Counted from the stretch's first letter, positions 40,651 to 48,795 are shown. The stretch: DNA of 48,795 bases from Fibrobacter succinogenes (GCA_902800345.1 CADCDO010000016.1:1-48795); one strand, 5' to 3'. The notes: generated by a model from the sequence alone, not told the origin. Program-made: numbers and translations.

Positions 40651-41265
40651 ATGCTCAGAAAAATTTCTATGTTGCTACTGCTTGCGACAAGCCTGATTTT
40701 CGCAAATGCCGATCGTTACGACTATAATGCAAGCGAGAACAACGGCTTCGAGTACGTTTCCAAACCACAGCCCCAAGAGCCGGCGGAATCGGAAGACCAT
40801 AAAATTTCATTTGCGGTGCATCCTCTTTCTCTTATGATATATAGGGTTGTAGGTCTAACGATGCTTTACGGCTCTCTTGAAATTGGATTTGGGAACCGCT
40901 TTTCTTTAATCACCCGTCCAACCTATATTGATGGTACTATGAAAAAAGTTACAATGTCAGGATTTGGTATAACAGAGGGTTTCCGTGTTTATATGGGCCA
41001 TCGTGGTCATCGAGGCTGGTATCTAGAACCAGAAGTTCAGTATGTGTCTATTGATGGTCATAATTCTCGTGCAAGTGCAACGGCATCCGGCGTGGGAATC
41101 TATTTCCTTTCGGGATATAAACTCATGGTCAGTCACTTCGTATTTGGTGCTGATGGCGGCATTGGATTTAATTTCATTTCCGGTTCGTCTAATGACGTCG
41201 ATTTTGAAGTATCTAAAAATGGCTTTGGATTCGACATGAACATTTATGTAGGTGCGGCGTTCTAG
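40651..41265 (+). CDS. Hypothetical exported protein, probable outer-membrane beta-barrel
   Basis: The product is 204 aa. A signal peptide (LRKISMLLLLATSLIFANA) and a short polar, proline-rich linker (KPQPQEPAESEDH) precede alternating beta strands (GSLEIGFGNRFSLITRP, SGFGITEGFRVYMGHRG, WYLEPEVQYVSIDG, GVGIYFLSGYKLMVSHFVFGADGGIGFNF), ending FDMNIYVGAAF. A final Phe after aromatic strands is typical of outer-membrane barrels. AAGGAAAAG precedes the ATG. The gene is alone. Confidence 0.75.
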   Translation: MLRKISMLLLLATSLIFANADRYDYNASENNGFEYVSKPQPQEPAESEDHKISFAVHPLSLMIYRVVGLTMLYGSLEIGFGNRFSLITRPTYIDGTMKKVTMSGFGITEGFRVYMGHRGHRGWYLEPEVQYVSIDGHNSRASATASGVGIYFLSGYKLMVSHFVFGADGGIGFNFISGSSNDVDFEVSKNGFGFDMNIYVGAAF

Positions 41266-41308
41266 TTCCACATTTAAAAGTTTCAAGAATTTCTTGCTTT
41301 ACCCCAGC

Positions 41309-42241
41309 TCAATAAGAGGCACAATAAGGCTTAATATTGTCAGGTAGTGATTTCATATCGATACCGGTACCGTTGAGGACTATTTTTTTAAGCTTCGTGA
41401 GCTTGCTTAAATCAGGAAGACTGGTAACGTGTTTAAGATCCTCTAGTCTTATGATCTCAAGGTTTGTCATATCTTCAAGGAATGAAATGTCGTCCAGCTT
41501 ATTTATTCGCCAAAGTTCTATCTCATGAAGATTCTTGAGTTTTGCCAATTCATGCAAGTCATTATTTGAATTCCAAAGAAGCGCCAGTTTTTCCAGTTTC
41601 ATCTTATGAAGGAACGAAAAATCCGTAATCTTAATACCTCTTAAAGACAATTCCTTGAGTTTAGGAAGTTGACTCAACAATTCAATATTCTTTTTCGCTT
41701 TCTTGCCTAGCCACAAACTTTTCAGGTTTACATATTTCAGAAGCCATGCGCAGTCAAATACGATTCCCGGTCCCATCGTATCAGCTGTAATGAGCAAATC
41801 TTCCAAATCGTCTGAAAGATATTTGATGAATTCGTAGTTTCTCAAATCAAAACAATCGATATAAAATTGTTTTAATCGCAATCGGGCCAGCACATCGAAA
41901 TTAATCTTTTGTTGATTTTTTCTGAAATCGATGCAGTCGATACAAAGGTTTTTCAGATGAGGCATTTTCAAAAGGAACGAAATATCTACTTTATCTTCAT
42001 CATAAAAACCAAAAAGCCTGAAAGTGATGTCTGGTCGTAATGAAAGAATCTCGTCTATTATCTGGTAAGCTTTGTCTGGCAAGGGCTTTGATATCTGAAT
42101 ACGTTTAATTTTCTTGTTGTCAACGATTGCACGGATTACCTGGTCATCAATGTCCTTATACCCGAGAAACTCGAAACAACCGTCAGTCCGTGTCTCGTTC
42201 GTTACATGAACCAAGTTTGTATGATTTATATAAGCTCCCAT
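41309..42241 (-). CDS. Leucine-rich repeat protein, cytosolic
   Basis: The product is 310 aa with no signal peptide. It has about eight irregular LRR units of 21-23 residues, clearest in the second half: LSQLPKLKELSLRGIKITDFSFL, LAKLKNLHEIELWRINKLDDISFL, LEDMTNLEIIRLEDLKHVTSL and LSKLTKLKKIVLNGTGIDMKSL. This suggests protein binding. The N-terminal 60 residues are not LRR-like. AAGGAAAA precedes the ATG. No partner is suggested by neighbours. Confidence 0.85.
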   Translation of the reverse strand: MGAYINHTNLVHVTNETRTDGCFEFLGYKDIDDQVIRAIVDNKKIKRIQISKPLPDKAYQIIDEILSLRPDITFRLFGFYDEDKVDISFLLKMPHLKNLCIDCIDFRKNQQKINFDVLARLRLKQFYIDCFDLRNYEFIKYLSDDLEDLLITADTMGPGIVFDCAWLLKYVNLKSLWLGKKAKKNIELLSQLPKLKELSLRGIKITDFSFLHKMKLEKLALLWNSNNDLHELAKLKNLHEIELWRINKLDDISFLEDMTNLEIIRLEDLKHVTSLPDLSKLTKLKKIVLNGTGIDMKSLPDNIKPYCASY

Positions 42242-42397
42242 TATAGTTTTCCTTCGTCCAATATAAGCCTTTTGTTAAATATACTCATAATTTATACTTC
42301 TTGCAACTTGTCATGTGGGTAGCTGGCGATACTATTGATGGGTTGCTGACATAATTCCATGAATGGTAATTCAATAGTTGACAAAAAGAACAAGTTT

Positions 42398-42423
42398 GCA
42401 AACAGTTATTTGCAAAATTTGCA
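42398..42423. promoter_or_regulatory. 26-bp operator-like motif upstream of the Rpn gene
   Basis: The motif starts GCAAACAGTTATTTG and ends AAAATTTGCA. It matches 13352-13377 at 22 of 26 bases, and a TTGACA lies 20 bp upstream. It is 64 bp before the Rpn start codon. The rest of the 246-bp spacer shows nothing else clear. Confidence 0.4.
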
Positions 42424-42487
42424 AGGTTTTGCTTTTCGAGTTTTTTCCATTGTAGATTAAGCCTCTAAACTTAACGGAGGTACAACA

Positions 42488-43396
42488 ATGAATCAATTTA
42501 TTTCAGAAACCTTGAAAGGAAAAACCTACATAGATCCGAGAACCGATACGGGATTCAAGAGCTTGTTCGCAAGTAAGGATGCTATCAAGGATTTTGTTGA
42601 TGGAATCTTGCAGCTGAAGGGTGATGACCAAATCAAGGATTTGAACTATTCGTTTGAACATACGTTACGGTTTATGATTCCTGAAGAACGTAAGGTCATC
42701 TTGGATGCGTTTGCAACTACGGGTTCTAAGCGTTTTCTCAATATTGAAATGCAGAAGGCGGATCACAGTTTCTTTATCGACCGTACTATATTGTACAAAG
42801 CGTTCTTGATTATTAATGGTAAGCACGAAATGGAAAAAACGGAAGAGTTCAAGGCTCTTTCAAAAGAAGAAAAAGAATACAGGCGTTATGAAATCCCTGA
42901 AACTGTTTCCATTTGGATTTGCGACTTTGAATTGCCTCGCCGCATGGAAAATTACATCGATGAATGGGCTATTTATAGCAAGGAAATGTTGAATAGTGGA
43001 ACCGTCGAGACGATTTTCCCTAAAAATAAGTATATTATTGTAAGTCTGCCAAAGTTCAATAAAACCGCAGACGAGGTAAAAGACCCTGTTGACGTTTGGC
43101 TTTACGTGCTCAAGCATGCGCATGAGGGCGATCCACTCCCGGACTTTGGGAATGGAATCGTCAACGAAGCTTTGAAACGCATCAAAATCGAGAACTTGGA
43201 CAAAAACACCTTGACCGAACTGGAGCGAGAAATGATTGCAAAAGAAGAGATTGAATGCCGTTTGGCCGGTGCCAAAATTGAAACTCGCTATGAAATGGTC
43301 GATGCGATGCTTGCTAATGATATTCCTATCGAGAAAATCGCGGTTATTTCTGGCATTCCGCAAGAAGAAATCCAGAAGCGTCGAAATCAACGCTAA
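42488..43396 (+). CDS. Rpn family PD-(D/E)XK nuclease (transposase-like)
   Basis: The product is 302 aa. It matches the Rpn/YhgA-like family: YIDPRTDTGFKSLFASKDAIKDFVDGIL, LDAFATTGSKRFLNIEMQKADHSFFIDRTILYKAFLI (nuclease core, D and EMQ), FELPRRMENYIDEW, and a C-terminal helix region LEREMIAKEEIE with IPIEKIAVISGIPQEEIQKRRNQR. In E. coli these proteins promote RecA-independent recombination and cut DNA. They often come in mobile multi-copy families, but no terminal repeats are seen here. GGAGG precedes the ATG by 7 nt. Confidence 0.9.
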   Translation: MNQFISETLKGKTYIDPRTDTGFKSLFASKDAIKDFVDGILQLKGDDQIKDLNYSFEHTLRFMIPEERKVILDAFATTGSKRFLNIEMQKADHSFFIDRTILYKAFLIINGKHEMEKTEEFKALSKEEKEYRRYEIPETVSIWICDFELPRRMENYIDEWAIYSKEMLNSGTVETIFPKNKYIIVSLPKFNKTADEVKDPVDVWLYVLKHAHEGDPLPDFGNGIVNEALKRIKIENLDKNTLTELEREMIAKEEIECRLAGAKIETRYEMVDAMLANDIPIEKIAVISGIPQEEIQKRRNQR

Positions 43397-43483
43397 TGTT
43401 CTAAAAATCTTTGTTTGTAGATTGCGCTTTCGCCCTGGTTCAGTCACCCACCTTTTTCATTAAAAGACTGTATCCTTGAATGA

Positions 43484-43750
43484 CTACATAAACATTTTTA
43501 CAATAAATGCAACTAAGTAAATACTTATTAGCAAATACGGCCAATTTTCGTCTCTTGTGAATTTAATAGCATCCGTGTGCCAACAAATAAGCCAAGTAAT
43601 GGATACTATCATAATCCCTAAACCAAATGCTATTGCTGATTGTCCATAAAAATCAGAGAAAAAACTGACAAATTTTTTATAGCAAATTGTATGTAGTCCA
43701 CCATATAACATTAATGATATTGAAAAGGCGGTGGCTAATTTGTGTTTCAT
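43484..43750 (-). CDS. Small membrane protein, unknown
   Basis: The product is 88 aa with three hydrophobic segments (FSISLMLYGGLHTICY, IAFGLGIMIVSITWLICW, YLLISIYLVAFIVKMFM). No family is recognised. It starts 3 bp after the stop of the upstream DUF6544-like gene and is the last gene of the five-gene minus-strand operon (43484-46820). Confidence 0.7.
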   Translation of the reverse strand: MKHKLATAFSISLMLYGGLHTICYKKFVSFFSDFYGQSAIAFGLGIMIVSITWLICWHTDAIKFTRDENWPYLLISIYLVAFIVKMFM

Positions 43751-43753
43751 ATC

Positions 43754-44617
43754 TTACTTTTCCTTTGCTCCGTTCACTTTACTGATTTTTCCGTCGAAGT
43801 AAACGTAATCGCCGTCTTTGTTTTTCCATACAGCTCGAAAAACGGTGGGGCGTTTGATGCCATCGGAATAGGTTTTGTAGTTTTCGCATTGCGCTTCCCA
43901 CGGGGTGTATTCAATTGTTCCGTCGGGTGAAATTTGAAAGTGGAAAATGCCGGTTGCAGTTACGCCTTTGTTTGTAATCGTGGCTTCTACGGCGTGCTCG
44001 TCGATTTGCTTGAACGTGATGAAATCTTTCAAGAGTGTTTCTGGCAAAAAGAGAGCTTCGGCGAGATAGGTGATGAGACAAGCTTTGTCCATTGTAGGGC
44101 CGGTCTGGTCAAATAGCGTAAAGAGTTTCGCGAGAACTCCCTTCATGCCGCCTTTGCCGTTCATGTAGTAATCGTAGCCTTGGAACGGGATGCCGAACAT
44201 TCTACTGTCGATAAAAGCGAGCCTGTCTGGCGAATCAGCAAAATCTACATGCGTATAGTCGATTTTGAGTTGCGGCTTGTTTACGCCCATGCCGAAATCG
44301 ACATCTTTATATTCCATGGTTAAATGCGTACGCCTTTCGCTACCGATGTAACCGTTCGTTTCGAGATATTTTTGAATAAGGGGCGGGAGGCTTGCGATGG
44401 CCGCAGAGTCTAGTGTTCTGGAGATTGTCGCGGAACTGTCGGCGTTTGCGTTTGTGAAAGTCGCGGCGCTTTGCAACCTAGCCTCGACATCGTTCTGAAA
44501 CTGCGTTTTGACGGGCGAATAGGGAATGTTGAACCAAATTGCCAAAAGCAAAATGATGGCGGCGATGATAATCAGGATAGTCATGAAAATTCTCTTTGCG
44601 GGTTTCATTTTTTGCAT
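43754..44617 (-). CDS. DUF6544-like membrane-anchored protein
   Basis: The product is 287 aa. One N-terminal TM (IFMTILIIIAAIILLLAIWF) is followed by an extracytoplasmic domain: LPPLIQKYLETNGYIGSERRTHLTMEYKDVDFG, DYYMNGKGGMKGVLAKLFTLFDQTGPTMDKACLITYLAEALFLPETLL, TATGIFHFQISPDGTIEY and FRAVWKNKDGDYVYFDGKIS. The LPP..QKYL start and the YLAEALFLP segment fit DUF6544, whose role is unknown. It is 19 bp after the 44637 gene and 3 bp before the 43750 gene, so it is cotranscribed. Confidence 0.75.
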   Translation of the reverse strand: MQKMKPAKRIFMTILIIIAAIILLLAIWFNIPYSPVKTQFQNDVEARLQSAATFTNANADSSATISRTLDSAAIASLPPLIQKYLETNGYIGSERRTHLTMEYKDVDFGMGVNKPQLKIDYTHVDFADSPDRLAFIDSRMFGIPFQGYDYYMNGKGGMKGVLAKLFTLFDQTGPTMDKACLITYLAEALFLPETLLKDFITFKQIDEHAVEATITNKGVTATGIFHFQISPDGTIEYTPWEAQCENYKTYSDGIKRPTVFRAVWKNKDGDYVYFDGKISKVNGAKEK

Positions 44618-44636
44618 GATTTTTTAATGCTTGAAA

Positions 44637-45530
44637 TTAATTGGAGCAACCTTTTGTCGGGTCTATTTTTGAATCTTTTACAAGGCTCTTGATTTTTTTT
44701 GCTAAACGCCGGGCGTTGGGATGATATTCATCAAGGTCCGGAAGGTACAATTTTATTGTTGTTGCGTTTCTATTGTCAGCTAGTTCAATAGATGCCGATG
44801 GATGAAGGCACGCATCTGCAAAAGGGCTATATTCAATCTCTTGTTGGTAATAGGTGATTTCTTCAATGATGTCTTGAATCAAGTCTGGAGGTAAATCATT
44901 GCGATAACATGAATCAATTTCCGATTTGCCGTCGCCAATATAATTGCTTTCGATTGTTTTTAAGATAATAGAATCTTTATATACAGATATATTCGCTGTG
45001 AACTCTCTTACTCCGTTTTGTATTGATGCAAATACGTTGATGTCACTGTTTTTATCGGCTTCTGGGTGGTCTGTATAAAATTCATTTATGGATAGTTCTT
45101 CTCGTTCCGTTTGAAAAACGAATCCAAAAGCACGATTGTATAGAAATTCAAAACCTGAAAGGATTACAAAAAATGCAATAAACGAGAGGGTGAGATAACA
45201 TGCTCTTTGTTTTTTTGTCTTTTTGCATGTGGTAAAGTGAAATGTAGATAAGGGAATGAATGCTGTGATCAGCCCGCAAAAGTAGCATGCGTAAATGTAG
45301 GATGGTCGCGCTTCGAATGCATTTTCAGTGACAAAAACTATTCCGACAGAAAGACCTGCCGCAATAGAAACGGCTAGCAGAATAGAAATGATTCTTCCGG
45401 CAATAAAAAATACTTTGTGGAACTTGGTGGAAATGTTGGAAAATACACCAAATAAAAATGGAATTATTGCAAAAATGATAATAAGTACAATCTTTAAAAT
45501 AATCATGAATAATGTTTCTGTCGGTTCCAT
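44637..45530 (-). CDS. Hypothetical membrane protein
   Basis: The product is 297 aa. Four hydrophobic segments fill the first 145 residues (LIIIFAIIPFLFGVF, IISILLAVSIAAGLSVGIVFV, YIYACYFCGLITAFIPLS, YLTLSFIAFFVILSGFEFLY). The second half is soluble and charged, with NVFASIQNGVREFTANISVYKDSIILKTIE and LARKI-like AKKIKSLVKDS near the end. No family is recognised. It starts 4 bp after the 45535 gene's stop, in the operon. Confidence 0.75.
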   Translation of the reverse strand: MEPTETLFMIILKIVLIIIFAIIPFLFGVFSNISTKFHKVFFIAGRIISILLAVSIAAGLSVGIVFVTENAFEARPSYIYACYFCGLITAFIPLSTFHFTTCKKTKKQRACYLTLSFIAFFVILSGFEFLYNRAFGFVFQTEREELSINEFYTDHPEADKNSDINVFASIQNGVREFTANISVYKDSIILKTIESNYIGDGKSEIDSCYRNDLPPDLIQDIIEEITYYQQEIEYSPFADACLHPSASIELADNRNATTIKLYLPDLDEYHPNARRLAKKIKSLVKDSKIDPTKGCSN

Positions 45531-45534
45531 AATT

Positions 45535-45834
45535 TTAATCCTTCTTTATCTTTCTGCGCGACATGTTCCATGCAATGGCATCTATAATTAAAAGCACAAC
45601 GACAATCGGCTCTCCAATCAGCAAAGTCAATTCGCCTAAGATTCCTGCGAATTCACCTTCAGCGGTATTGAGGTCATAGATAGCAAAGCCTAATATCAAA
45701 AGGCCAATGATGATATCTGCGATGGCAAATAGCAAATAGGGAGACGCTTTCTTTGCAAATTTTTTAAGAATCTTTGCTATGATAAACGAAGATAACGTAA
45801 TTATTATGATTGCAGCCATTAAAGTTGAATTCAT
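45535..45834 (-). CDS. Small membrane protein, unknown
   Basis: The product is 99 aa with three TM segments (LMAAIIIITLSSFIIAKIL, YLLFAIADIIIGLLILGFAIY, LLIGEPIVVVLLIIDAIAW) and a basic tail (MSRRKIKKD). No family is recognised. A GGGGAT precedes the ATG. It is 11 bp after the U32-like gene and 4 bp before the next, so it belongs to the same operon. Confidence 0.72.
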   Translation of the reverse strand: MNSTLMAAIIIITLSSFIIAKILKKFAKKASPYLLFAIADIIIGLLILGFAIYDLNTAEGEFAGILGELTLLIGEPIVVVLLIIDAIAWNMSRRKIKKD

Positions 45835-45845
45835 AAGATCCCCGT

Positions 45846-46820
45846 TTAAAATAAATCTAATGTACTGTCCAGATAAATTTCTTCACGAACTTTAAGCTGA
45901 TGCTCGGGCTTCGTCATGTAATAAAGTAGAAATTCTAAAATGAGGGCACTGCCGAGGCTGCGGCCTTCGATTTTAAAGTGTTGGAAACCTGCAGGGGCGT
46001 AGATGTTTTGGAAGTCTTCAATTCCAATAAAGCTTGGATTTTTCATTGCATCGGAAAAGCGGTAGCCTCTTTGGGCTGTGGGCGAAACGCAAACGTGGTC
46101 TTCGCATTTTTCGCCGAGGCTTTTTTGACTCACGTTCTCGTAGCATTTTTTGCGGTCGTAGCAGCCGAACCAACAGCATTCATTGCACAAAAATTCGACC
46201 TTTTGCTTTTGCGCATCTGTGAGAGCATTCAATTTGTCGAATTGCTTGTTCAGGCGGAAGTCCGGCACCACATAGCGGAATTCTTCGCGGTTCAGCTCTG
46301 CTTTGAACTGCTCGAAGTTTGTGATGACTTTTGTGGTTGAAGAGACAAAGTAATAATTGGGGTACTTGGTTTTGATGTAATTCAGTAACAGGTCGGAATG
46401 AATGATGATGCCGTTTTGAACCGCGCACGTTTCTTTTGCATCGGGATTTTCGCTTTTGCCTTGGCCTGCGCGGCCTCCATCGGACGTTGCTCCGTCCATA
46501 GATGCATTGCCTATTTCAAACATTTCGCACAACTTATTGCTTTTTTTATCGTCAAGGTGTTCTTTGCGGATCAAAGAATTGCTAAATGTGAGCCTCGCCG
46601 AAATTCCATGTTCCTTCATGAGTTCCGCAACTTTCTGTGGCTGTGCATCCCCGAAGCCCACGCGGCCTCCTCCCCAGATACAGTCGCTCGGCGCTCCGTA
46701 AACAGAACCAATTTCGCACCAGTCGTAAAAATATTCCCGGTGTTCGCGGAATAGCGGCAGAAACGCCTTGTACAAGTCGTAAAATTCAAATAGTCCGGGG
46801 AGATGGTAGTAGATTTTCAT
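45846..46820 (-). CDS. U32-peptidase-like, probable iron-sulfur protein
   Basis: The product is 324 aa and resembles the U32 (PrtC/YegQ/RlhA) TIM-barrel group: GGGRVGFGDAQPQKVAELMKEHGISARLTFSNSLI, IIHSDLLLNYIKTKYPNYYFVSSTTKV and the closing YAPAGFQHFKIEGRSLGSALILEFLLYY (KIEGR is a hallmark). A cysteine set (FLCNECCWFGCYDRKKC, then EDHVC) could hold an Fe-S cluster, as in other U32 members that modify RNA or quinones. An odd polar insert of about 30 residues (NASMDGATSDGGRAGQGK) interrupts the barrel near residue 105. It is first in the operon, and its function is not known. Confidence 0.75.
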   Translation of the reverse strand: MKIYYHLPGLFEFYDLYKAFLPLFREHREYFYDWCEIGSVYGAPSDCIWGGGRVGFGDAQPQKVAELMKEHGISARLTFSNSLIRKEHLDDKKSNKLCEMFEIGNASMDGATSDGGRAGQGKSENPDAKETCAVQNGIIIHSDLLLNYIKTKYPNYYFVSSTTKVITNFEQFKAELNREEFRYVVPDFRLNKQFDKLNALTDAQKQKVEFLCNECCWFGCYDRKKCYENVSQKSLGEKCEDHVCVSPTAQRGYRFSDAMKNPSFIGIEDFQNIYAPAGFQHFKIEGRSLGSALILEFLLYYMTKPEHQLKVREEIYLDSTLDLF

Positions 46821-47227
46821 TTTGGTAAATCTTGATTAGAGTCTAGATTGTCCATTGTTCCGCGAAACAGTACACTACAAAAAGCACTGCGTCCTTCAAA
46901 AACGCAGCCGGACAATAGAAAAAGCAAATGTACGAAGACGAAAAACATGATCTTGAATATACCTTATTTAAGATGAATTTGCAAGTTACACAAATCTAGC
47001 GACCTATTGTTATGAAGCTCAAAAAGAAATGTTGAAAAAAGGATATTTTTTATTCAGTCCTTGATTTTAAGCCGTTTTTAGGTTATTTTTGAAAGAACCC
47101 TTTCCACACTTAGTTTGGAAGACTTCAAAGAAAATCCAAATAATCTTTATGTAGGCAAAAATTGTACAACAGGCTATGCAGGAATTGTTTTTAACGGCGC
47201 AAATGAAATAGCAGACAGGAGAATGTT
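46821..47227. other. Intergenic region with possible coding remnant
   Basis: This 407-bp spacer lies between divergent genes. ATTGTCC (about 46847) and GGACAAT (about 46912) form a spaced inverted repeat. From 47082 a plus-strand frame without a convincing start reads protein-like sequence (ENPNNLYVGKNCTTGYAGIV, FNGANEIADRR) and runs into the next gene in another frame. It may be the 3' remnant of a lost gene. No promoter is clear. Confidence 0.35.
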
Positions 47228-47944
47228 ATGCAAATTGATAAGGACTTATTTTACGAGTCATTGTACAAAAAGCTTAATCCAAGAAGCGGAGTATTTCAGC
47301 CGATAGATAATACAAATGAGACTGGCTGGAAAAAGGTACTTGACATCAAATGGAAAGGCGGTATTCATTTTATTGTTGAAGGATATAGTCATTATAAATG
47401 GGGGTGGTGTTATGTTATGCGAAATGGACAGTTTATATCTACAATGTCTTACATTGCTTTGCGCTGTGATGATGGACTTAAATTTTTGCAACATCATATA
47501 GATGATATAGAAGACGGAAAATACAGAAATAAAAAGACCTGGCATGAACAGATAAAATCATTTGTTGAAGAAAAAAGTCTTGTGTCGTATATGAACAATA
47601 CCAAGTGGCGTGAATTGGTGAATGACCTCATGGAAAAAGCTACTTGGGACTGTGTGCAGTATAAAACTTTATTTGAGAAAAACGCACCCGAACCTGATGT
47701 TTTCTGGAATTTGCATGGTGATGAAGACTTTAACTTTGGGAGTGAAACTCTGGACTTGTCGGATATCGAATGGATGAAGATAAAGCATGTTGAAACGGTT
47801 CGTGAACACATCGGATTGCTTGTTCCGGATAAAATTCAGACCATTGATCATAAGTCTTTAATTCTGGAGATTTTGCAGAAACACAGTATTCCGTACGAGT
47901 ATAACGAAGCGGAACAAACTTTTATTATTTACGGGTATAGATAA
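47228..47944 (+). CDS. Hypothetical protein with DUF6678-like C-terminal half
   Basis: The product is 238 aa, cytosolic. The C-terminal half (from about residue 118) fits DUF6678: YMNNTKWRELVNDLMEK, YKTLFEKNAPEPDVFW, LDLSDIEWMKIK and a final EQTFIIYGYR. The first half (WKKVLDIKWKGGIHFIVEGYSHYKWGWCYVMRNGQFIST) is not recognised. The role is unknown; an immunity-protein role is a guess from the coding remnant upstream. AGGAGA lies 6 nt before the ATG. A terminator follows. Confidence 0.75.
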   Translation: MQIDKDLFYESLYKKLNPRSGVFQPIDNTNETGWKKVLDIKWKGGIHFIVEGYSHYKWGWCYVMRNGQFISTMSYIALRCDDGLKFLQHHIDDIEDGKYRNKKTWHEQIKSFVEEKSLVSYMNNTKWRELVNDLMEKATWDCVQYKTLFEKNAPEPDVFWNLHGDEDFNFGSETLDLSDIEWMKIKHVETVREHIGLLVPDKIQTIDHKSLILEILQKHSIPYEYNEAEQTFIIYGYR

Positions 47945-47947
47945 AAT

Positions 47948-47976
47948 ATGCGAAGCGTAAATGCTTCGCATTTTTT
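47948..47976. terminator. Rho-independent terminator
   Basis: ATGCGAAGC pairs with GCTTCGCAT around a short loop, followed by TTTTTT. It lies between the convergent DUF6678-like and glycoside hydrolase genes. Confidence 0.88.
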
Positions 47977-48000
47977 AAAATGATGTGTCCTGATAAAATT

Positions 48001-48795
48001 CTACTTCACCGTTATTTTTTGCATTTGTGTTCCGCTTGCAGTTCTGATGTTCACGAAGAAATGGCCCTTGCCGAGAACTTCGTTTGCGATGCGGATGTTT
48101 CCGCGGGCGATGGCGTGCATTCGCAGTACGTTTTGACCGAGGCTGTTGAACACGCTTACGCTGCGCACGTTGCCTGAGCCGTTGTCGATAAACCAGTTGC
48201 CGCTTTCATGGTGCAGCAGGTTGCCTGCGAGTGCGCTTCTCGCGGGGGTAATGGCGTCGATGACCTTTGGTGTAGTGGTGGTGAGCAAAACGGCGGTGAT
48301 GGATTTGGCGGGGAGCGTCATCTTGAAACTGTTTATGCTGTAGCTCGTCGCAGTGGTGGTTCCGCCCTGCGCATTTGCTCCAACGGCATTTTCTTTCAAC
48401 GCGTTGCTTGTGTGCGAAACGAACGTTTCACCTTTGAGGTTCTGCAAGGTGAGCGTTTTGACCTTTCCGTCGGAGGCGAAGTTCGCCAAATTGAGGTTCA
48501 CATCCTGGGCGTCCTTTTCGGCGCGGTTCACGAAGATGACTGTGAGCGAATCGCCCTTGTTGCTTATGGAACTGTAGGCGGATACCAGCGAGTCGTTGCT
48601 GGAAGTTGATTGCACTCGGTTCGGGTGGCCGTAGCGGCTGAACAGGTGCACCGTTTCGTACATTCCGTCGCCCCACGTCCACGGGGTGAAAATCTCCACA
48701 CCGTTATCTTGCATGGTGCCGAGGAACGATGCGTAAATGAGGGCCGTTACCATGGGGTCGTTGTCAATGATGCTTGTTTCGGTAATGCCGAGCGT
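48001..48795 (-). CDS. Secreted glycoside hydrolase, 3' part (probably GH44), with sorting tail
   Basis: The C-terminal 264 residues are visible, and the frame is open to the window edge, so the N-terminus is missing. The start of this piece (ITETSIIDNDP, YASFLGTMQDNGVEIFTPWTWGDGMYETVHLFSRYG, STSSNDSLVSAYSSI, LTVIFVNRAEKDAQDVNLNL) resembles the end of the barrel and the beta-sandwich of GH44 endoglucanases. A related family is possible. The end is a type IX-like sorting tail (NWFIDNGSGNVRSVSVFNSLGQNVL to MQKITVK). It probably acts on cellulose or xyloglucan outside the cell. Confidence 0.75.
   Translation of the reverse strand, partial: TLGITETSIIDNDPMVTALIYASFLGTMQDNGVEIFTPWTWGDGMYETVHLFSRYGHPNRVQSTSSNDSLVSAYSSISNKGDSLTVIFVNRAEKDAQDVNLNLANFASDGKVKTLTLQNLKGETFVSHTSNALKENAVGANAQGGTTTATSYSINSFKMTLPAKSITAVLLTTTTPKVIDAITPARSALAGNLLHHESGNWFIDNGSGNVRSVSVFNSLGQNVLRMHAIARGNIRIANEVLGKGHFFVNIRTASGTQMQKITVK

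Noticed and set aside
42488..43396. Rpn gene as part of an insertion sequence
   Set aside because: No terminal inverted repeats or target-site duplications are visible around it.
1..48795. tRNA or rRNA genes
   Set aside because: No segment shows a tRNA arm pattern with a T-loop GTTCGAA-type motif or any rRNA-like stretch.

Overview
The window looks like chromosome from a Fibrobacter species (F. succinogenes-like). Two proteins carry the Fibrobacter succinogenes major paralogous (FISUMP) domain. Several secreted proteins end in a type IX-secretion-like C-terminal sorting tail, and there is a GH16 glucanase, a probable GH44 endoglucanase and many lipoproteins. Codon use and moderate G+C fit, and there is no sign of a prophage. 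The rest is housekeeping DNA interrupted by unusually patterned intergenic sequence.

Layout. 1-2468: pheT, split by an exact 77-bp tandem duplication. 2469-5184: a branched inverted-repeat element and three small secreted or lipoprotein genes on the minus strand. 5185-7452: dnaX (with an A10 slippage run at the end of domain III) and ybaB/ebfC. 7597-13249: a complete tripartite efflux operon (TolC-like, adaptor lipoprotein, RND pump). 13419-17198: a lone GspE/PilB-type ATPase, a DnaG-like primase, and murB divergent from the primase. 17226-22804: zinc-ribbon membrane protein, VanZ-like protein, FecR-domain lipoprotein, RlmI-type methyltransferase and an FGGY sugar kinase. 22805-30029: a frameshifted secreted protein, TPR protein, FISUMP protein, PAP2 phosphatase, ArsR-methyltransferase fusion, a secreted sorting-tail protein and a 36-aa membrane peptide. 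30117-36894: YfhO-like membrane protein, MATE transporter, FISUMP lipoprotein and GH16 glucanase. 36987-43396: membrane and secreted proteins, a DUF1653 protein, a single-domain RelA/SpoT-like alarmone synthetase, an LRR protein and an Rpn-family nuclease. 43484-46820: a tight five-gene minus-strand operon led by a U32-peptidase-like iron-sulfur protein. 47228-48795: a DUF6678-like protein and the 3' end of a secreted glycoside hydrolase.

The strongest unexplained signal is in the spacers. At least seven intergenic regions hold degenerate arrays with a strict 7-nt period in which stop triplets (mostly TAG) recur every 7 nt, so all three frames are closed within 21 nt. Several arrays begin on the stop codon of the upstream gene, and some have an inverted arm serving the opposite strand. 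Copies of a second repeat (GTCATCCTG...GGATCCAGT) sit in or beside them. Also unexplained are a 169-bp branched inverted-repeat element with a related second copy, three 40-bp palindromes built on TTACATACTAAA, and a 26-bp motif shared by the PilB-like and Rpn genes.

All calls come from reading the sequence; no database search was run. Family names rest on recognised motifs, and functions of the intergenic elements are inference.
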